This document shows positions 1-10,763 of a stretch of 64,000 bases of DNA, piece by piece. Location of the stretch: the NCBI GenBank assembly GCA_035610835.1, contig CM069441.1, positions 99,693,606-99,757,605 on the forward strand, read 5' to 3'. Source of the DNA: Ophiura sarsii (taxonomy: Eukaryota; Echinodermata; Ophiuroidea; Amphilepidida; Ophiuridae). The notes below the pieces were generated by a model. That model searched no databases and had not been told where the DNA came from. It saw nothing but the letters and a program-made list of their open reading frames with translations. How positions within the stretch are numbered: position 1 is the stretch's first letter; each line of letters opens with the position of its first letter. A program made the translations under genes and the position numbers.

Positions 1-447
1 TATCAGTAAGAATTGTCATAAACCGTTGAATAAATAATTTGGCAAACCGAAACTCAAGTTCAAAAGTAACATTGGCCAAGATAAAATCAGTAAAATCTTC
101 TACAAACTTGGCATTACACCGCAACTTATGCAAGTCCTGGAAGACCGATGATCTTGACTCCGAGGCAAATATAGGCCCCAACGAGGTGAATAGCAAAATG
201 TTAAGCATAGCTAAGTTGGCAAGTAGAAGATGCTGTGCAATGATAACAAGCGTGCCTCCAAATACTGACGAGGGGCTGTTGTGGAACTTATCATTACCGA
301 GTTCGCGTATAGAATCTTCAATAATACTCGGAAACTCTTGCTTGATTTCATCTGTTGTGGCGAGTGGCATCCGATGGGGCAGTGTAGGCATAGTGGTATC
401 ACTGGTCATGTCGATAGTGGCTGGTGAATCCTTCTTATGCTTGTGAG
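1..447 (-). CDS. Exon 2 of the same C2H2 gene (runs off the window edge)
   Basis: On the minus strand a pyrimidine/T-rich tract ends in TTTTAATTCAG, and the exon begins at 447. Joined in phase 1 to exon 1 (G + CT = Ala), it is open for about 149 codons with no stop to position 1, so it continues outside the window. It has no start codon of its own and is easily missed. The protein starts AHKHKKDSPATIDM, has a Thr/Met/Pro-rich stretch, then a hydrophobic run (about 30 residues from FGGTLVIIAQHLL), then a charged, Phe-rich helical-looking part. The plus-strand ORF at 39-446 is an antisense shadow of it. Function unknown. Confidence 0.68.
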
Positions 448-881
448 CTGAATTAAAATAAAATAGAAAGAACAACATTAATATTAATAACCAGTGACAG
501 AAAAGTATAACAAATGTGTATAAAGTAGATTCATAGATAATTTTGTACATTGAAAGTAGGCCTAAAGTAAAACTTAAAAGCCTATACAAAATTATTTTAT
601 AAACCTAAATTTTCTGTTGCATTAAATTTAAAAGGAACAATTTTGATTGTTGTTGATGCAATAGCTTATTTATGAAAAGATGCAATGTCACACCAAATCA
701 TCTTAGAGAGTTCGTGTCATGCTGCGACTAACAGGTATTTAGTTAAATTCATGTAACTTTACTATACTAGGATTGCCATGATTATAAACACAGCCCTTGC
801 CGCGATTGCCGAATTTTGAACCACTTGCGCTGGTGACTTTTTGTGTTGAAGATGTGCAAAAGAAATAAGCTTTATAGTTAC
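448..881 (-). other. Intron 1 of the C2H2 gene
   Basis: A 434-bp AT-rich intron bounded on the minus strand by GTAACT (from 881) and TTCAG (ending 448). The phase-1 junction keeps the frame open on both sides. No further coding signal is seen in it. Confidence 0.65.
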
Positions 882-1218
882 CTTTCAAATCTGGCCTGTT
901 ATGTTTTTTTATAACATGTCCGCGAAATCCCGACGAAGAGAGATATTCCTTGTCACAAATTGGGCAAAGGTAATTCTTGACGGCAGTTTTCGCTGCCGCC
1001 GGTCTTGAAGGTTTTTTCCCAGGTTTGTCATTTTCCTTTTCGTTACCATCGTCACCATCATTAGCAATACTATTACTAGCATTTATCGCGGTCTCGTTTG
1101 CATCGTCACTGCCGAAATCATCGTCAAATTCCAATTCAATTTCGTTGTCAGTCCAATTGTTTTCCCCTAACACTAAATCTAAATCTAAATCATCCCAATT
1201 AACAAAAACATCGTCCAT
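882..1218 (-). CDS. Exon 1 of a C2H2 zinc-finger gene
   Basis: The ATG at 1218-1216 opens a 112-codon exon read leftwards. Residues 1-60 are strongly acidic (Asp/Glu-rich, with a Ser/Asn stretch), followed by a Lys/Pro/Ala linker (about 61-80) and one C2H2 finger: C85-x2-C88-x12-H101-x4-H106, containing CPICDKEYLSSSGFRGH. The exon ends after AAA-G at 882 and is followed on the minus strand by GTAACT, a good donor in phase 1. Reading on without splicing gives only a further unremarkable tail to 739, so the spliced model is preferred. A zinc finger with an acidic arm suggests a nuclear nucleic-acid-binding protein. The target is unknown and I do not recognise an orthologue. Confidence 0.75.
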
Positions 1219-1490
1219 CGTGGCTAGTAGTACATGTAGAATCAGCTATCAGCTGTTTTCCGTCGCGTGTTTTGTTTTGTCAATGACAGCTTGCAATGAC
1301 CCCAGGTCATTTAAAGGTCGGGCTTAATTGGACCACGCATGCGCATTTCAGCGTAAGTGACGACCTAGCGGAAATGAGCTATTATTTGGTCGAGTGACTC
1401 GCGGCATTTACATAACAATGACAAACTGGAGGCTGCACACAGTGATCTATAGACTCGATACGCTGCTTCCGATCCCTTCAGGTATACTAG
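1219..1490 (-). promoter_or_regulatory. Putative promoter / 5' region of the C2H2 gene with NRF1-like site
   Basis: This stretch lies directly upstream of the ATG at 1218. It contains CACGCATGCGCA at 1334-1345, one base off the palindromic NRF1 site, followed by AAGTGACG (a CRE/ATF-like half site). It is more CpG-rich than its surroundings. No TATA box is evident at a fixed distance. The promoter call is inference from position and motif. The transcription start is not determined. Confidence 0.4.
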
Positions 1491-1886
1491 TCTCAGCCTA
1501 GGAAGGATATATTGAGAGAGGTTCACCATGATGGACCGGTTCCTAACGGTTACATTGCCACTGAACAATACAAGAAGTTGTCTCTAGATACATACTGTAT
1601 TGGAATCAACCCAAGCGATAGGTGTGTGCAGATTGAAGAGGATATTTGCTTGGTTAGCAATGTGTTTGTTCAAAATGAAATCACTTATGTTGTTTATAGG
1701 AACTTCAAACATAAGAGGCAGCAGTTCCACTATCCTTTAGATTCTCTGCGGGTAGGAATATATCAGGTATCTAACCTAAGTCAAAATCATAAGGTAGCAA
1801 TGGCTGAATTTGTCTTAAGGAAATATGTTCTATTACCAAAGAATGCAGACAAATATGTTGCTGTGCCCCTCTTGCATTGTTTTTGA
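1491..1886 (+). pseudogene. Transposon-like protein C-terminal fragment
   Basis: An open frame with no upstream ATG, preceded by a stop at 1488, reads SQPRKDILREVHHDGPVPNG at its start. It contains the run YVVYRNF, a PLDS-LGIY-V-LS pattern and the late motif KYVLLPKN...YVAVPLLH, then stops at 1884-1886. From memory this resembles the C-terminus of uncharacterised transposon-borne proteins common in marine invertebrate genomes (possibly EnSpm/Kolobok related). No N-terminal catalytic part is present, so I treat it as a 3' relic. A second short frame continues from about 1887 to 2092 and may be its decayed tail. Confidence 0.42.
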
Positions 1887-2095
1887 GCAAGCATTGTCAT
1901 TTTATGCTTTTTGACCTTGTTGCAAATCCAATATTTCAAGATCAGAAGAACAACTCTTGTCATTTTAACGAAGTGTTAACCAGTGTTGTCACTAGCCAAC
2001 ATTTAGTGCCTGTTAAATTTACTGACGGCAAACAGAATACTGTAAGTGTTGCAAACGAAGTGCAGTGGATCATGGCAATGGGTCTTGAGTAAGCC

Positions 2096-2424
2096 AAGGT
2101 CCGAAGTTTACCGCTTTGTAAATGTTGAATTCCACGTTTTTTCAGCTTTGTAAATTTGTAAAGCTTAAAATTTACGGGTTTTTTTACAATTTATAAACCA
2201 AAATAAACACACTTCACAGAAAAACACATCATTTTAAAGTTATTATTACGTATCATTTTTTAATATTTGTATTGTTTTATTCAAGACTATTTATAAATTG
2301 TGTGTTTTGGACGTTTTTTGTGCATTTTATTTTCTTCTTTTAATCAAAATGTTGTTTTCCGTGTTTAACCTCAATTCCGCTATTTTCGCGCGGAAATTCC
2401 GCAACGCGGTAAACCTCGGACCTT
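2096..2424. mobile_element. MITE with AAGGTCCGA termini
   Basis: Ends are inverted: AAGGTCCGAAGTTTACCGC on the left and GCGGTAAACCTCGGACCTT on the right, about 17 of 19 matching. The roughly 330-bp AT-rich interior has no coding capacity, as expected of a non-autonomous DNA transposon. No clear target duplication was seen. Confidence 0.55.
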
Positions 2425-3606
2425 AGTCTCTAGGCCTTCTTAATGTTTTTTAGGGGTTATTAATGCACTTTGAAGGTTCTTGCACATAATTTCTTGTTTT
2501 ATGAGGCAGGTTAATGATTTTTCCCCAGTTTTTTTTTTTTTAGTGCCCGTTATTTTACCCTCTTTTTGTGCTAGCTATCACGATAGCTAGCTCTTATAGC
2601 CTGAATTCAAAATCAATATTCCAAGTACGCGATGACTTCGAGTCACTTGGTTCAGGAAACCGTGACCAAATCGGTATAATTATCGAACGGGTCCAGCCAA
2701 ATGACACTCTCATACGGGTATATTGGTTGATCGAGAAGTGTGACGCTTGGATGCTATGTGTATTGCATCAGGGTCACTTACAAGCGCCGCCTAATCCATC
2801 TATGTCCATGGCTTTGATTGGACGAGAGATGTGTTCAGTTGTTTAGCGCCCGGGTGAAATTTTGAGATGATGTCCGCAGTTGTTTGCCTAGCCTGTGTAA
2901 AGTTTACTCCGATAGGTAAACAAAGCGATAAATATCCACTAGCTTGTGGCAATGTAAAGAAATGGAGGGGGCAAGCAAACTGAGAATTTTAGGCAAATAT
3001 AAAATAGATTAACGCTGTCCATGCGCGCGGTTAAGCACACGCAAAATACAATTCACAAAATGTTTCACAAACGTATTTAATTTATTGGCTTTCATCATCA
3101 TATATTTCGAATCACCATGAGAAATTAATTAACATAAGTACAAGCACGTCTATAGCATAGTATTAGGTCAGTTATTCTTGAGATAAGACTTTGAAAGTTT
3201 AGAAAAGGTTTTTGCAAAATCTTTTTTATATGGCAAAACCAGGGAGGTGTAATAGGTAATATCACTCTGGTAAAACTAGCCGCATAGAAAGTGTCCCTTA
3301 TGTCTGTTATTTTGTTATTCAACGAAAGCCGTTTAAAAACTATTGTACTTTTTAATTCACTATTGAGCAAATATACCTCTGACAATCTGTGTTGATTTTT
3401 ACAACACTTATATACCAATAAAGCCTATGGAGAGGGTGGTTCTAAAATGTTTACTCTCGTGTTTGCCAAAGATGGAGATATCGTTTATAACTGCACAAAC
3501 AAATCATACTGGGTAGTTAATTTCCATTCTTTGGTAGGCTTAATGAAATAAATACAAAATTGGCGGTCGTTTTATGAATTTTGAAGTCAATTGTTTGCGA
3601 CATATG
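2425..3606. other. Intergenic AT-rich DNA, nothing convincing
   Basis: No ORF with splice or homology support. The 92-codon ORF at 2568-2846 is the longest and is not recognised. The block around 2426-2490 shares words such as ATGCACTTTGA with the inverted stretch near 6420-6480, so part of it is probably dispersed repeat. Confidence 0.4.
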
Positions 3607-3660
3607 GGCGTAGCCAGGAGGCTTGTCATCCCGGGGGCACGAGAGTGGCGTGGGGTCCAG

Positions 3661-3910
3661 GCAGGGGCGGATCCAGTGGGGGTGCTGCGGTGGCTGCAGC
3701 ACCCCGGGGTATGAAGAAGAACAAAAGAAAAAAAGGGGGAGAAAGAAAAAGGAAAGGGGAAAAGGAAAGGAAACAAAAAAGGAAAGATAAGAGAGCATAG
3801 CTCGGAGGGCGGTGCTGCGCACCGCTTGGATGGTACCTGATCAATTTCATTTTTTGGGGATCGTCTTTTCACAGCACCCCGGGGTGCGACCATCCTGTAG
3901 CCGCCCCTGC
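3661..3910. mobile_element. Non-autonomous hAT-like element, 8-bp TSD GGGTCCAG
   Basis: The ends are GCAGGGGCGG and CCGCCCCTGC, perfect inverted copies. They are flanked by identical 8-bp direct repeats GGGTCCAG at 3653-3660 and 3911-3918. An 8-bp duplication is the hAT signature. The 250-bp interior is purine-rich and non-coding. Subterminal CAGCACCCCGGGGT words recur at both sides. It sits nested in the 3607-4129 element and is therefore younger. Confidence 0.75.
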
Positions 3911-4070
3911 GGGTCCAGGGCCCACATTACATAAGGGCCCCGGCCCGGTAGGTCCTGGGACAAAGCCTTTAGGTGATTAGGATTGGTATTGATTCCCCAC
4001 GACGAGAAACGCCATGAAATTGGAGATAAGTATATATAAAACCCTTTAACTCCCTGAATTGTTAATTGCA

Positions 4071-4097
4071 CCCCCCCCCCCCCCCCCCCCCCCCCCC
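4071..4097 (+). repeat. Poly-C tract (27 C)
   Basis: Uninterrupted cytosine homopolymer inside the GGCGTAGCC-ended element. Its length may be affected by assembly or sequencing error. Confidence 0.9.
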
Positions 4098-4224
4098 GAA
4101 TGACCTTGGTGGGTTACCTGAGCTACGCCGCCAATGAATGCACACAACAAGATCAAATGATTGTTTCATTTCTTCCAAATTTCTTTTTAATTCACGAATT
4201 GGGCAGAGCTCCAAACTGAGTAAT

Positions 4225-4694
4225 AGCCCAAACCCTAATTGGAGGTGATTCTTGTAAATAATTAATTTTCAGAGTGTTTATAACATTAATGTGAAAGTTT
4301 CAGATTAAAAATTCAAACCAAAAAATAAAAAAATTAAAATAAAAGTACATCGTTAGTACATTATAAGTACATCTTTAAAGGATGATATCTCAGTTTGGAG
4401 TTTTCATAAAGACTATAACTGAAAAATTATATAACTCCGCTTAAAAAAAGAGTACAGCCCAAACCCTAATTGGAGGTGATTCTTGTAAATAATTAATTTT
4501 CAGAGTGTTTATAACATTAATGTGAAAGTTTCAGATTAAAAATTCAAACCAAAAAATAAAAAAATAAAAAAATACAAATAAAAGTACATCGTTAGTACAT
4601 TATAAGTACATCTTTAAAGGATGATATCTCAGTTTGGAGTTTTCATAAAGACTATAACTGAAAAATTATATAACTCCGCTTAAAAAAAGAGTAC
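4225..4694 (+). repeat. Direct tandem duplication, unit 231 bp, two copies
   Basis: The second copy starts at 4456 (both begin AGCCCAAACCCTAATTGG) and is nearly identical to the first apart from a short A/T-rich expansion. Both copies end in an A run followed by GAGTAC. No coding capacity. Confidence 0.85.
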
Positions 4695-5001
4695 CATTAT
4701 TAAGCGGAAGATCTCTACTACAATAATCAAATACAAGCTCAATGTTGATATCTTGCCTAATTGTGTCTGATTTTCACATATATACAGTACGGACAACTAC
4801 TGCAAATTTGTCTTCATATTCATTACTTGATATCATGCCCAAATTTGCCAATACGTTCACTGCCTGCTCTTGTGCCAATACTGATTACCCAATTACATGT
4901 CATTATTCTACCAAATGCTTTCCTAAAAAATATCAAAGTCTTTCATTTGTACTAGCACTTCCCCTTTAAAGGGTTTTTATTTGTGCCTGTCGCCATTGAC
5001 C

Positions 5002-5543
5002 GACCGCCTTGGTCACAACCCTGGTGTTAACATTGTTTACATCCGTAATGTCATGTAGAGAGTGCTGAATATGCCCCAGGAAAAAAAACCCACTTTTTTA
5101 GGCCAAAATCGAGAGGCTTGTTTGCTAATTATTTAAGTGATATTTCCTGAGAATTTGCCATTCTAAATCGGAAACTGTCAAAATTTAACCAAATAGTGCT
5201 ATTTGAATACATTTGTTTCTGTAATTTGACATTGTAATCAAAGTGAACACAAAACTCAAACTGTTTTCAAATGACCGCCTTGGTCACAACCCTGGTGTTA
5301 ACATTGTTTACATCCGTAATGTCATGTAGAGAGTGCTGAATACGCCCCAGGAAAAAAACCCCACTTTTTTAGGCCAAAATCGAGAGGCTTGTTTGCTAAT
5401 TATTTAAGTGATATTTCCTGAGAATTTGCCATTCTAAATCGGAAACTGTCAAAATTTAACCAAATGGTGCTATTTGAATACATTTGTTTCTGTAATTTGA
5501 CATTGTAATCAAAGTGAACACAAAACTCAAACTGTTTTCAAAT
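5002..5543 (+). repeat. Direct tandem duplication, unit 271 bp, two copies
   Basis: Copies start at 5002 and 5273 with GACCGCCTTGGTCACAACC and differ at only a few bases (for example AATATGCC versus AATACGCC). This is a recent local duplication of non-coding DNA. Confidence 0.88.
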
Positions 5544-7671
5544 TTTCAAAGCGACCTTTCTTTCATGTTAATGGCTATTAAGAATTTGGAGAACAAAAAT
5601 GCACATACTAATTTCAGTTGTTTTCTTTATTTTATAAGCCACATGGTTAAAGGGGGCACAGCACTAAATAAACCGCCCATCGGATTACATGTAAAATAGG
5701 GCAAATAGAGTCACAATTTTTTTTTAAAACTAATGCGGAATGCGTTTAAAAAATATATATATATAAATTTATATAAAATATTGAAATCCTTGTAAAAGTG
5801 ACCTTTTGTATTTAAAATGATGCAATCAAATCATGCATTTGGTTCAAGATTCTTCTGTTAACTTTTAAGGTTGTTCCTATGGCTAATTTTTTATTTAATA
5901 TTTTAATAGAGCTTGCTGAGCCATTTCAGATGTATTTTCAGCAACATTTTAAAGAAAAAGTGTCTCAAGAAATTTCTGTGACAGAATTGTGACATGAAAG
6001 ATATAGGAAACAAAAATTACACATCCATTTTTGCAAAAAATACTTGGTCAAAATCTGAAATGGGTTGTTGAATTTAGCAGTCATGATACATAGAAAATGG
6101 GCAAAATACCCCCAATTTAAAAGAGTTGTTGGTTTGGGTCTCATTGTGATTTTGAGATCCATTCACGGGCCGCAGTGATTGTTAAACATTCCAAAACACC
6201 TCTGGAGGGAAGGGTTAGTGGGAGAGGATGTCCATTGCTCATTGAATACCTGCTTCTCTTCGTGTAATTTCCTCTTTACTTGCTTTGCTGTTGCTGCTGC
6301 AAGCGCCATTTTAACCAGGAATGTGAACACGCAATCACGCCTCGAGCTTTGCGGGGCCGTAGATAAGAAGCCGCAGGTTGCACACGCTTGGTTTATATGA
6401 ATGGTTAGACATGCAGGGTTGGGCTAGGAACCCTCAAAGTGCATTAAAAAAACCTAAAAACATCCCTGCCCCTGAGCCGCGAGAATTTTGTAACCAAATT
6501 GCGAAATATTGAGCCCAAATAGCGAAATATTTTTGCTCTTCTAATTTTGGTGTATGTTGGTTATACTACTCTCCTTATTTCCTGTGCTGCGAGAGTCTGC
6601 AGAAGTTTTCAATAAAAAATTAGAGCAAAACAAAACACTAAATTTTAATAGAAAATAATTGATTTAGTTGTTTCAGCGTACAGCCAAACAATTCCAATAC
6701 TTTCACCCTTAAGATTAGCACTCGATCATAATATTAGTGCTCTTTCCTCTTTGATGACTGTTCTGAAAAAGACACATTTATTGCTTGCCTCATCATCTTC
6801 ATAGTAGATACTTTTTTCTATGCTCTGACTCAGTCTGAGATCTCTGTGCTTCAGACCAAATTCCAATTATTATTTGAAAGTAAAGAAAGTTCCACTCAAC
6901 TCTTTCATCTTTACTCCTCCAATGACACATGATTTAATACATAAAATCTGTATTTGAAATTAAATTCTCTTACAATGTTTTCATTTTCATCAACATTTCT
7001 TTCAAACTCTCACTATATTTCAATCAGCTACACCCGTTCCGCCGTTCCCGGACACCCAGTAACTACTAACTAGACCTCAAATTACAAATCTTTGAGGGCA
7101 CTCATTTCAAGGTCAGTGCACAAGGGCACCAGAGGCCACCAGGCTTCTCGTTACATTGCGTTTTCGCGTCTGGGGGCGAGATATTTTTTCTAAAAATGCA
7201 GTACATTTTAAACTGGACTATTTATTGCGTCCATGTGGACGCAATCATTTCTAATCGTGAGTCAAGATAATTTTGCACGTGTAAAGCAAAGTTGTAAAGC
7301 TTACAAATATTTGAAAGTCATTTATTTACTTATCTTTCTTTTTACAAACAATAAAATAAATAGAGAAGACCATTTTTGGACATTTCAGCGCTGTAGTCCC
7401 CCATTTAACCACTCCGTATCCCCCGTTTGATTGAGATTCCTATGATTGACTAAGCGTGTAACAAAAATAAAAACGGAAACCAGTGAACCGCGTGGAATAA
7501 ATAAAAGCCGGAAACGATGACGATGCGGTATTTCGGTTACAATTCAGGCTATTTCTTCAAGATTTTGGATTATATTATGTGTTGACTTCAATTCTAGTTG
7601 GAAATGGGCAATTCCAAGCAAATGTCAACCCAAATAGCCAAAATTTCAAATTTGCATCCAAAGTTTAATTC
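5544..7671. other. AT-rich intergenic DNA without recognised genes
   Basis: Short ORFs only, none with splice or motif support. It contains T/A runs, a short (TA)n near 5755-5766, and a diverged repeat around 6420-6480. Confidence 0.4.
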
Positions 7672-8139
7672 TAAACTGCTCACAAAAAGTATCGAAACAC
7701 TTAGAAATGATCCAATATATAACGGCTCAAAAGGGTATGCATTAATCGAAGCAAATAACCAAGTGCATAATTTTGTTCTGCATATTTTGACACCTCGATC
7801 GATGAGATACGATGTTGCGGAGCGGAGTTATTGTCATTTCAATGGTCGTGGGTCCAGTTTCAAAAGTGACAATCATCCTATAGAAAGAGGTTTGCAACTG
7901 TTTAGAAAGATCAGATTCATGCTTTTCAATAGGGATGGGTGTCACTTTTGAAACTGGACCCACGATCATTGAAATGACAATAACTCCGCTCCGCAACATC
8001 GTATCTCAACGATCGAGGTGTCAAAATACGCAGAACAAAATTATGCACTTGGTTATTTGCTTCGATTAATGCATACCTTTTCGAGCCGTTATATATTGGA
8101 TCTTTTCTAAGTGTTTCGATACTTTTTGTGAGCAGTTTA
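7672..8139. mobile_element. Foldback (palindromic) element with about 205-bp arms
   Basis: The arm from 7672 (AAACTGCTCAC onward) is repeated inverted in the arm ending at 8139 (GTGAGCAGTTT), around a roughly 50-bp centre. Arms differ at only a few positions. The element is flanked by TA on both sides, compatible with a TA-targeting (Tc1/mariner-like) insertion. The opposed ORFs within it mirror each other because of the palindrome, so neither is a gene. Confidence 0.8.
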
Positions 8140-8436
8140 TGCCTATAATGTAGGCAAGTGTCCAAAGTTCAGGAATTTTTAGTTTGTTTAGCGATACTAT
8201 GTTTTTTGATGTATAAACTAATTAGCATAAATTTGCATATTTGCAGCTTACAAAATCAGTGAAAAGGCTTGTTTTTATTTATTCCATATCTTTTAGACAC
8301 ATAGGTATGATGTTTAAATAAATGTCAGGCACAATAGTAGTACTGATAGTGATAGGAAAAGTTTTGATATATATTTCATTTTGATCAACGGCCGATTAGT
8401 CTCGTTAATCCAGGTAATTAGTATGCATAATCTCAT

Positions 8437-9232
8437 GTCATTCCGTAACGCAAAAGTACAATTTTTTAGGATAGCAAGAAAAAAATGTACCCTATTTTCA
8501 TTTAACTATTTTTTCTCTGCACACAATTGACATGCTTCACAATGATCCAAAAAAAATTCTGTTAATAAATAGCGCTAACGAGCGTTGCGGAATGACGGTG
8601 CGGAATGACAAAGGTATTATTCCCTATATTTAGGTAATTTATTGAGCAAATTGTGATATTTTTGTGTACTTGGTATAAGATCATCCTTATTTATGATAAT
8701 TCATTCAAATATGGACTCTAAACTTCTAAAAAAGTTTCAAAATTGATGAAAACTCATAATTTGCTGAATAAGGCAACTTTGATGTGCAAGCTGTTGAATT
8801 CGGCAACTTTATCACAAAATCATGGCTACTTTACCTGTAAATGATGATTTCAATGTGAAAATAGTTGGGTTACTTGTATTCACGAATTTGTAACATATGA
8901 AATGCCACTGATTAAGTACTCTTTCTTTTATTTTTTATGCATATTAAAGCATAAAACATGTTTTTTCTTTATGGAGTTTTGCACACAAATTCACACTGTC
9001 ATTCCGCAACGTCATTCCGCAACGTCATTCCGCAACACCTACTTCTATTTTTTGATGACCTACTAGAAATCCTAGCTGATGATTAAGTTTTATGAAAATG
9101 TTTTTGTCAGTTAGTTAACACTTCAAACCTTCTAAAAAGTAACTTCAATGATACACTCTAAAAAGTTCACAGAGTTTTCACTTTGTGTAAACATGTAAAA
9201 AAAACACCAATGGTCTGCGTCATTCCGCAACG
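8437..9232. repeat. Cluster of GTCATTCCGCAACG motifs in both orientations
   Basis: The 14-mer or a one-base variant occurs at 8437, 8998, 9011, 9024 and 9219 on the plus strand and inverted at 8583-8596 and 8598-8609. Copies at 8998-9036 overlap head-to-tail every 13 bases. The surroundings are AT-rich and non-coding. Probably the remains of a repeat-ended transposon, whose boundaries I cannot fix. Confidence 0.6.
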
Positions 9233-10565
9233 CAAATTTGCATATAATGCAAATTAGGATACTTGGAAGCACAGTCTAATTTTTTCCCTAGGTTTATTGT
9301 TTGAGTATCAATCGCTATTATCAAATAAAGTTGTAAAATGGGGAGTAACTACAAATCTCTGGGTTTTACACCCAAAAGAAAGTGGATTTTTGTGTGTAAA
9401 TGTCATTTTCCCAAATTGGCTGAAGCGCTACGATTGTCCCTGGTATTAATTAGGCCTACCAAGAAAGGTCTCTTCTCACCTACACAGCTGCAAAAACTCG
9501 AGGTCAGTCAAAGCAAAGATGTCTAGAAAATTACCCTGAATTCCCGCCTAAATGAAAGCCCCATGAAATGTCATTCTATATTTATTTTTCAAAGTTTGTG
9601 TTGAGTTCCGCCGTGAAGGTGGAAACGTGACGTTTTATAATAATACTGCTAAACAAAACAAATTATCATAAATAGGCCTACTGGAGAGAAAATGTAAAAC
9701 AGCTTGAAGTGTGATTCACGTGAACGAACGTAATTTATAAACACCAATTACCAATAGCGTGATTCACGTGAACGTGATAAACACCAATTACGTGATTTAT
9801 AAACACCAATAGCGTGACGTGACGTGAGTATTCGGTACAAGCCGTTCAGCACACACAGTTGTTATGGCAAGTTATAGATAATTGACCCCAAGATTGATTT
9901 GCTTTGTAAAGTTTATTAAATATTTATTCTGTCATTTACCAATGTTCAAGCAAATCAGCGTGGATGTTTTCACTTTTGTGTTCTATTTTCAAAATGTGCA
10001 TGTATTCAAATAATTATTATATTCCTTCAAATGTTCTTTTGCTATCTATAACACCTGGTACTTCATTCTTAAAAAAAGGTTATCAATGTCTTCCTTGGTC
10101 CATCCACAAAGTTGTAGTAATTCATTGAAATTCTCATGTTCATGGCCCATCACATTCAAAAAGCACTGCACAGTGCACACACAAGTCCTTGAGTGGTCAA
10201 ATCAGGCTGATAGTGAAATGAGGGTGCACTTTTAAAATGGAAATTACCACTGGAAAACAACATCCAATAAACTTCAACCTGCACCCTTTTTTATTCTGAA
10301 TTAAATAACAGGTTTAAAATATTAAACATGCCCAAATCTAAACACTTCCGGAGATATACTGGTTCAAACCACAGATAGTGTTCAAACACAGACGAACATA
10401 AAGTTTCACCTAAAATATAAAGCTAGCAACAGTTCTAATAATGGTATTTCAATTTTTAAGATGATCCCTTGTAAAAGAATGGCCATGAGAACATCTGTGT
10501 ACTAGTATATGAATGAGATCAGTACATGATAATACCATTGGTCACAGGGACTTTCATAAAAGCTC
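9233..10565. other. Intergenic DNA with a CACGTG-rich short repeat
   Basis: No supported gene. Around 9711-9838 a short unit (GTGATTCACGTGAACG plus ATTTATAAACACCAATTA) is repeated imperfectly about three times, placing several CACGTG/ACGTGA words within 130 bp. The rest is unremarkable AT-rich sequence. Confidence 0.4.
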
Positions 10566-10763
10566 ATACTGTGAAACAGTTTAATTTCACTGCAACTTAA
10601 TCATTTAGCGAATTAGCATTTAGTCAACTTTTTGCTGCAATTTAATTTCACTAATTTGTATCATCTTCCTATATATATGGCGGTAATTTAATTTGGCGAA
10701 TTAGATCTCCTAGCGAAATTAGCGAAATTAAATTGCTAGCGAAATTCAGTTGTTTTACAGTAT
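10566..10763. mobile_element. MITE with ACTGTAAAAC-type ends (family D, copy 1)
   Basis: The left end ATACTGTGAAACAGTTTAATTTC is mirrored on the right (GAAATTCAGTTGTTTTACAGTAT), with repeated GCGAAATTA words between. Related copies lie at about 17489-17655 and 55898-56118. Confidence 0.55.

Larger units (their letters stand above)
3607..4129. mobile_element. DNA element with GGCGTAGCCAGG-type ends, interrupted by a hAT MITE
   Basis: The left end GGCGTAGCCAGG (3607) is mirrored on the right by CCTGAGCTACGCC (to 4129). The interior carries the long C tract at 4071-4097. A related end, CCCCTGGCTACGCCA, appears near 59348-59362. The element is interrupted by the younger insertion at 3661-3910. 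Confidence 0.45.

Noticed and set aside
39..446. Plus-strand 135-codon ORF
   Set aside because: It is antisense to an open, correctly spliced minus-strand exon and has no motif of its own.
2568..2846. 92-codon plus ORF with a vague RVYW pattern
   Set aside because: No recognisable domain, no splice partners and low-specificity resemblance only.
3517..3893. Overlapping minus-strand Phe/Ser/Pro-rich ORFs
   Set aside because: They read the purine-rich core of a hAT MITE; low complexity.
7598..8165. Mirror ORFs sharing KLLTKSIETLR-like sequence
   Set aside because: They are the two arms of one palindromic element, not a gene family.
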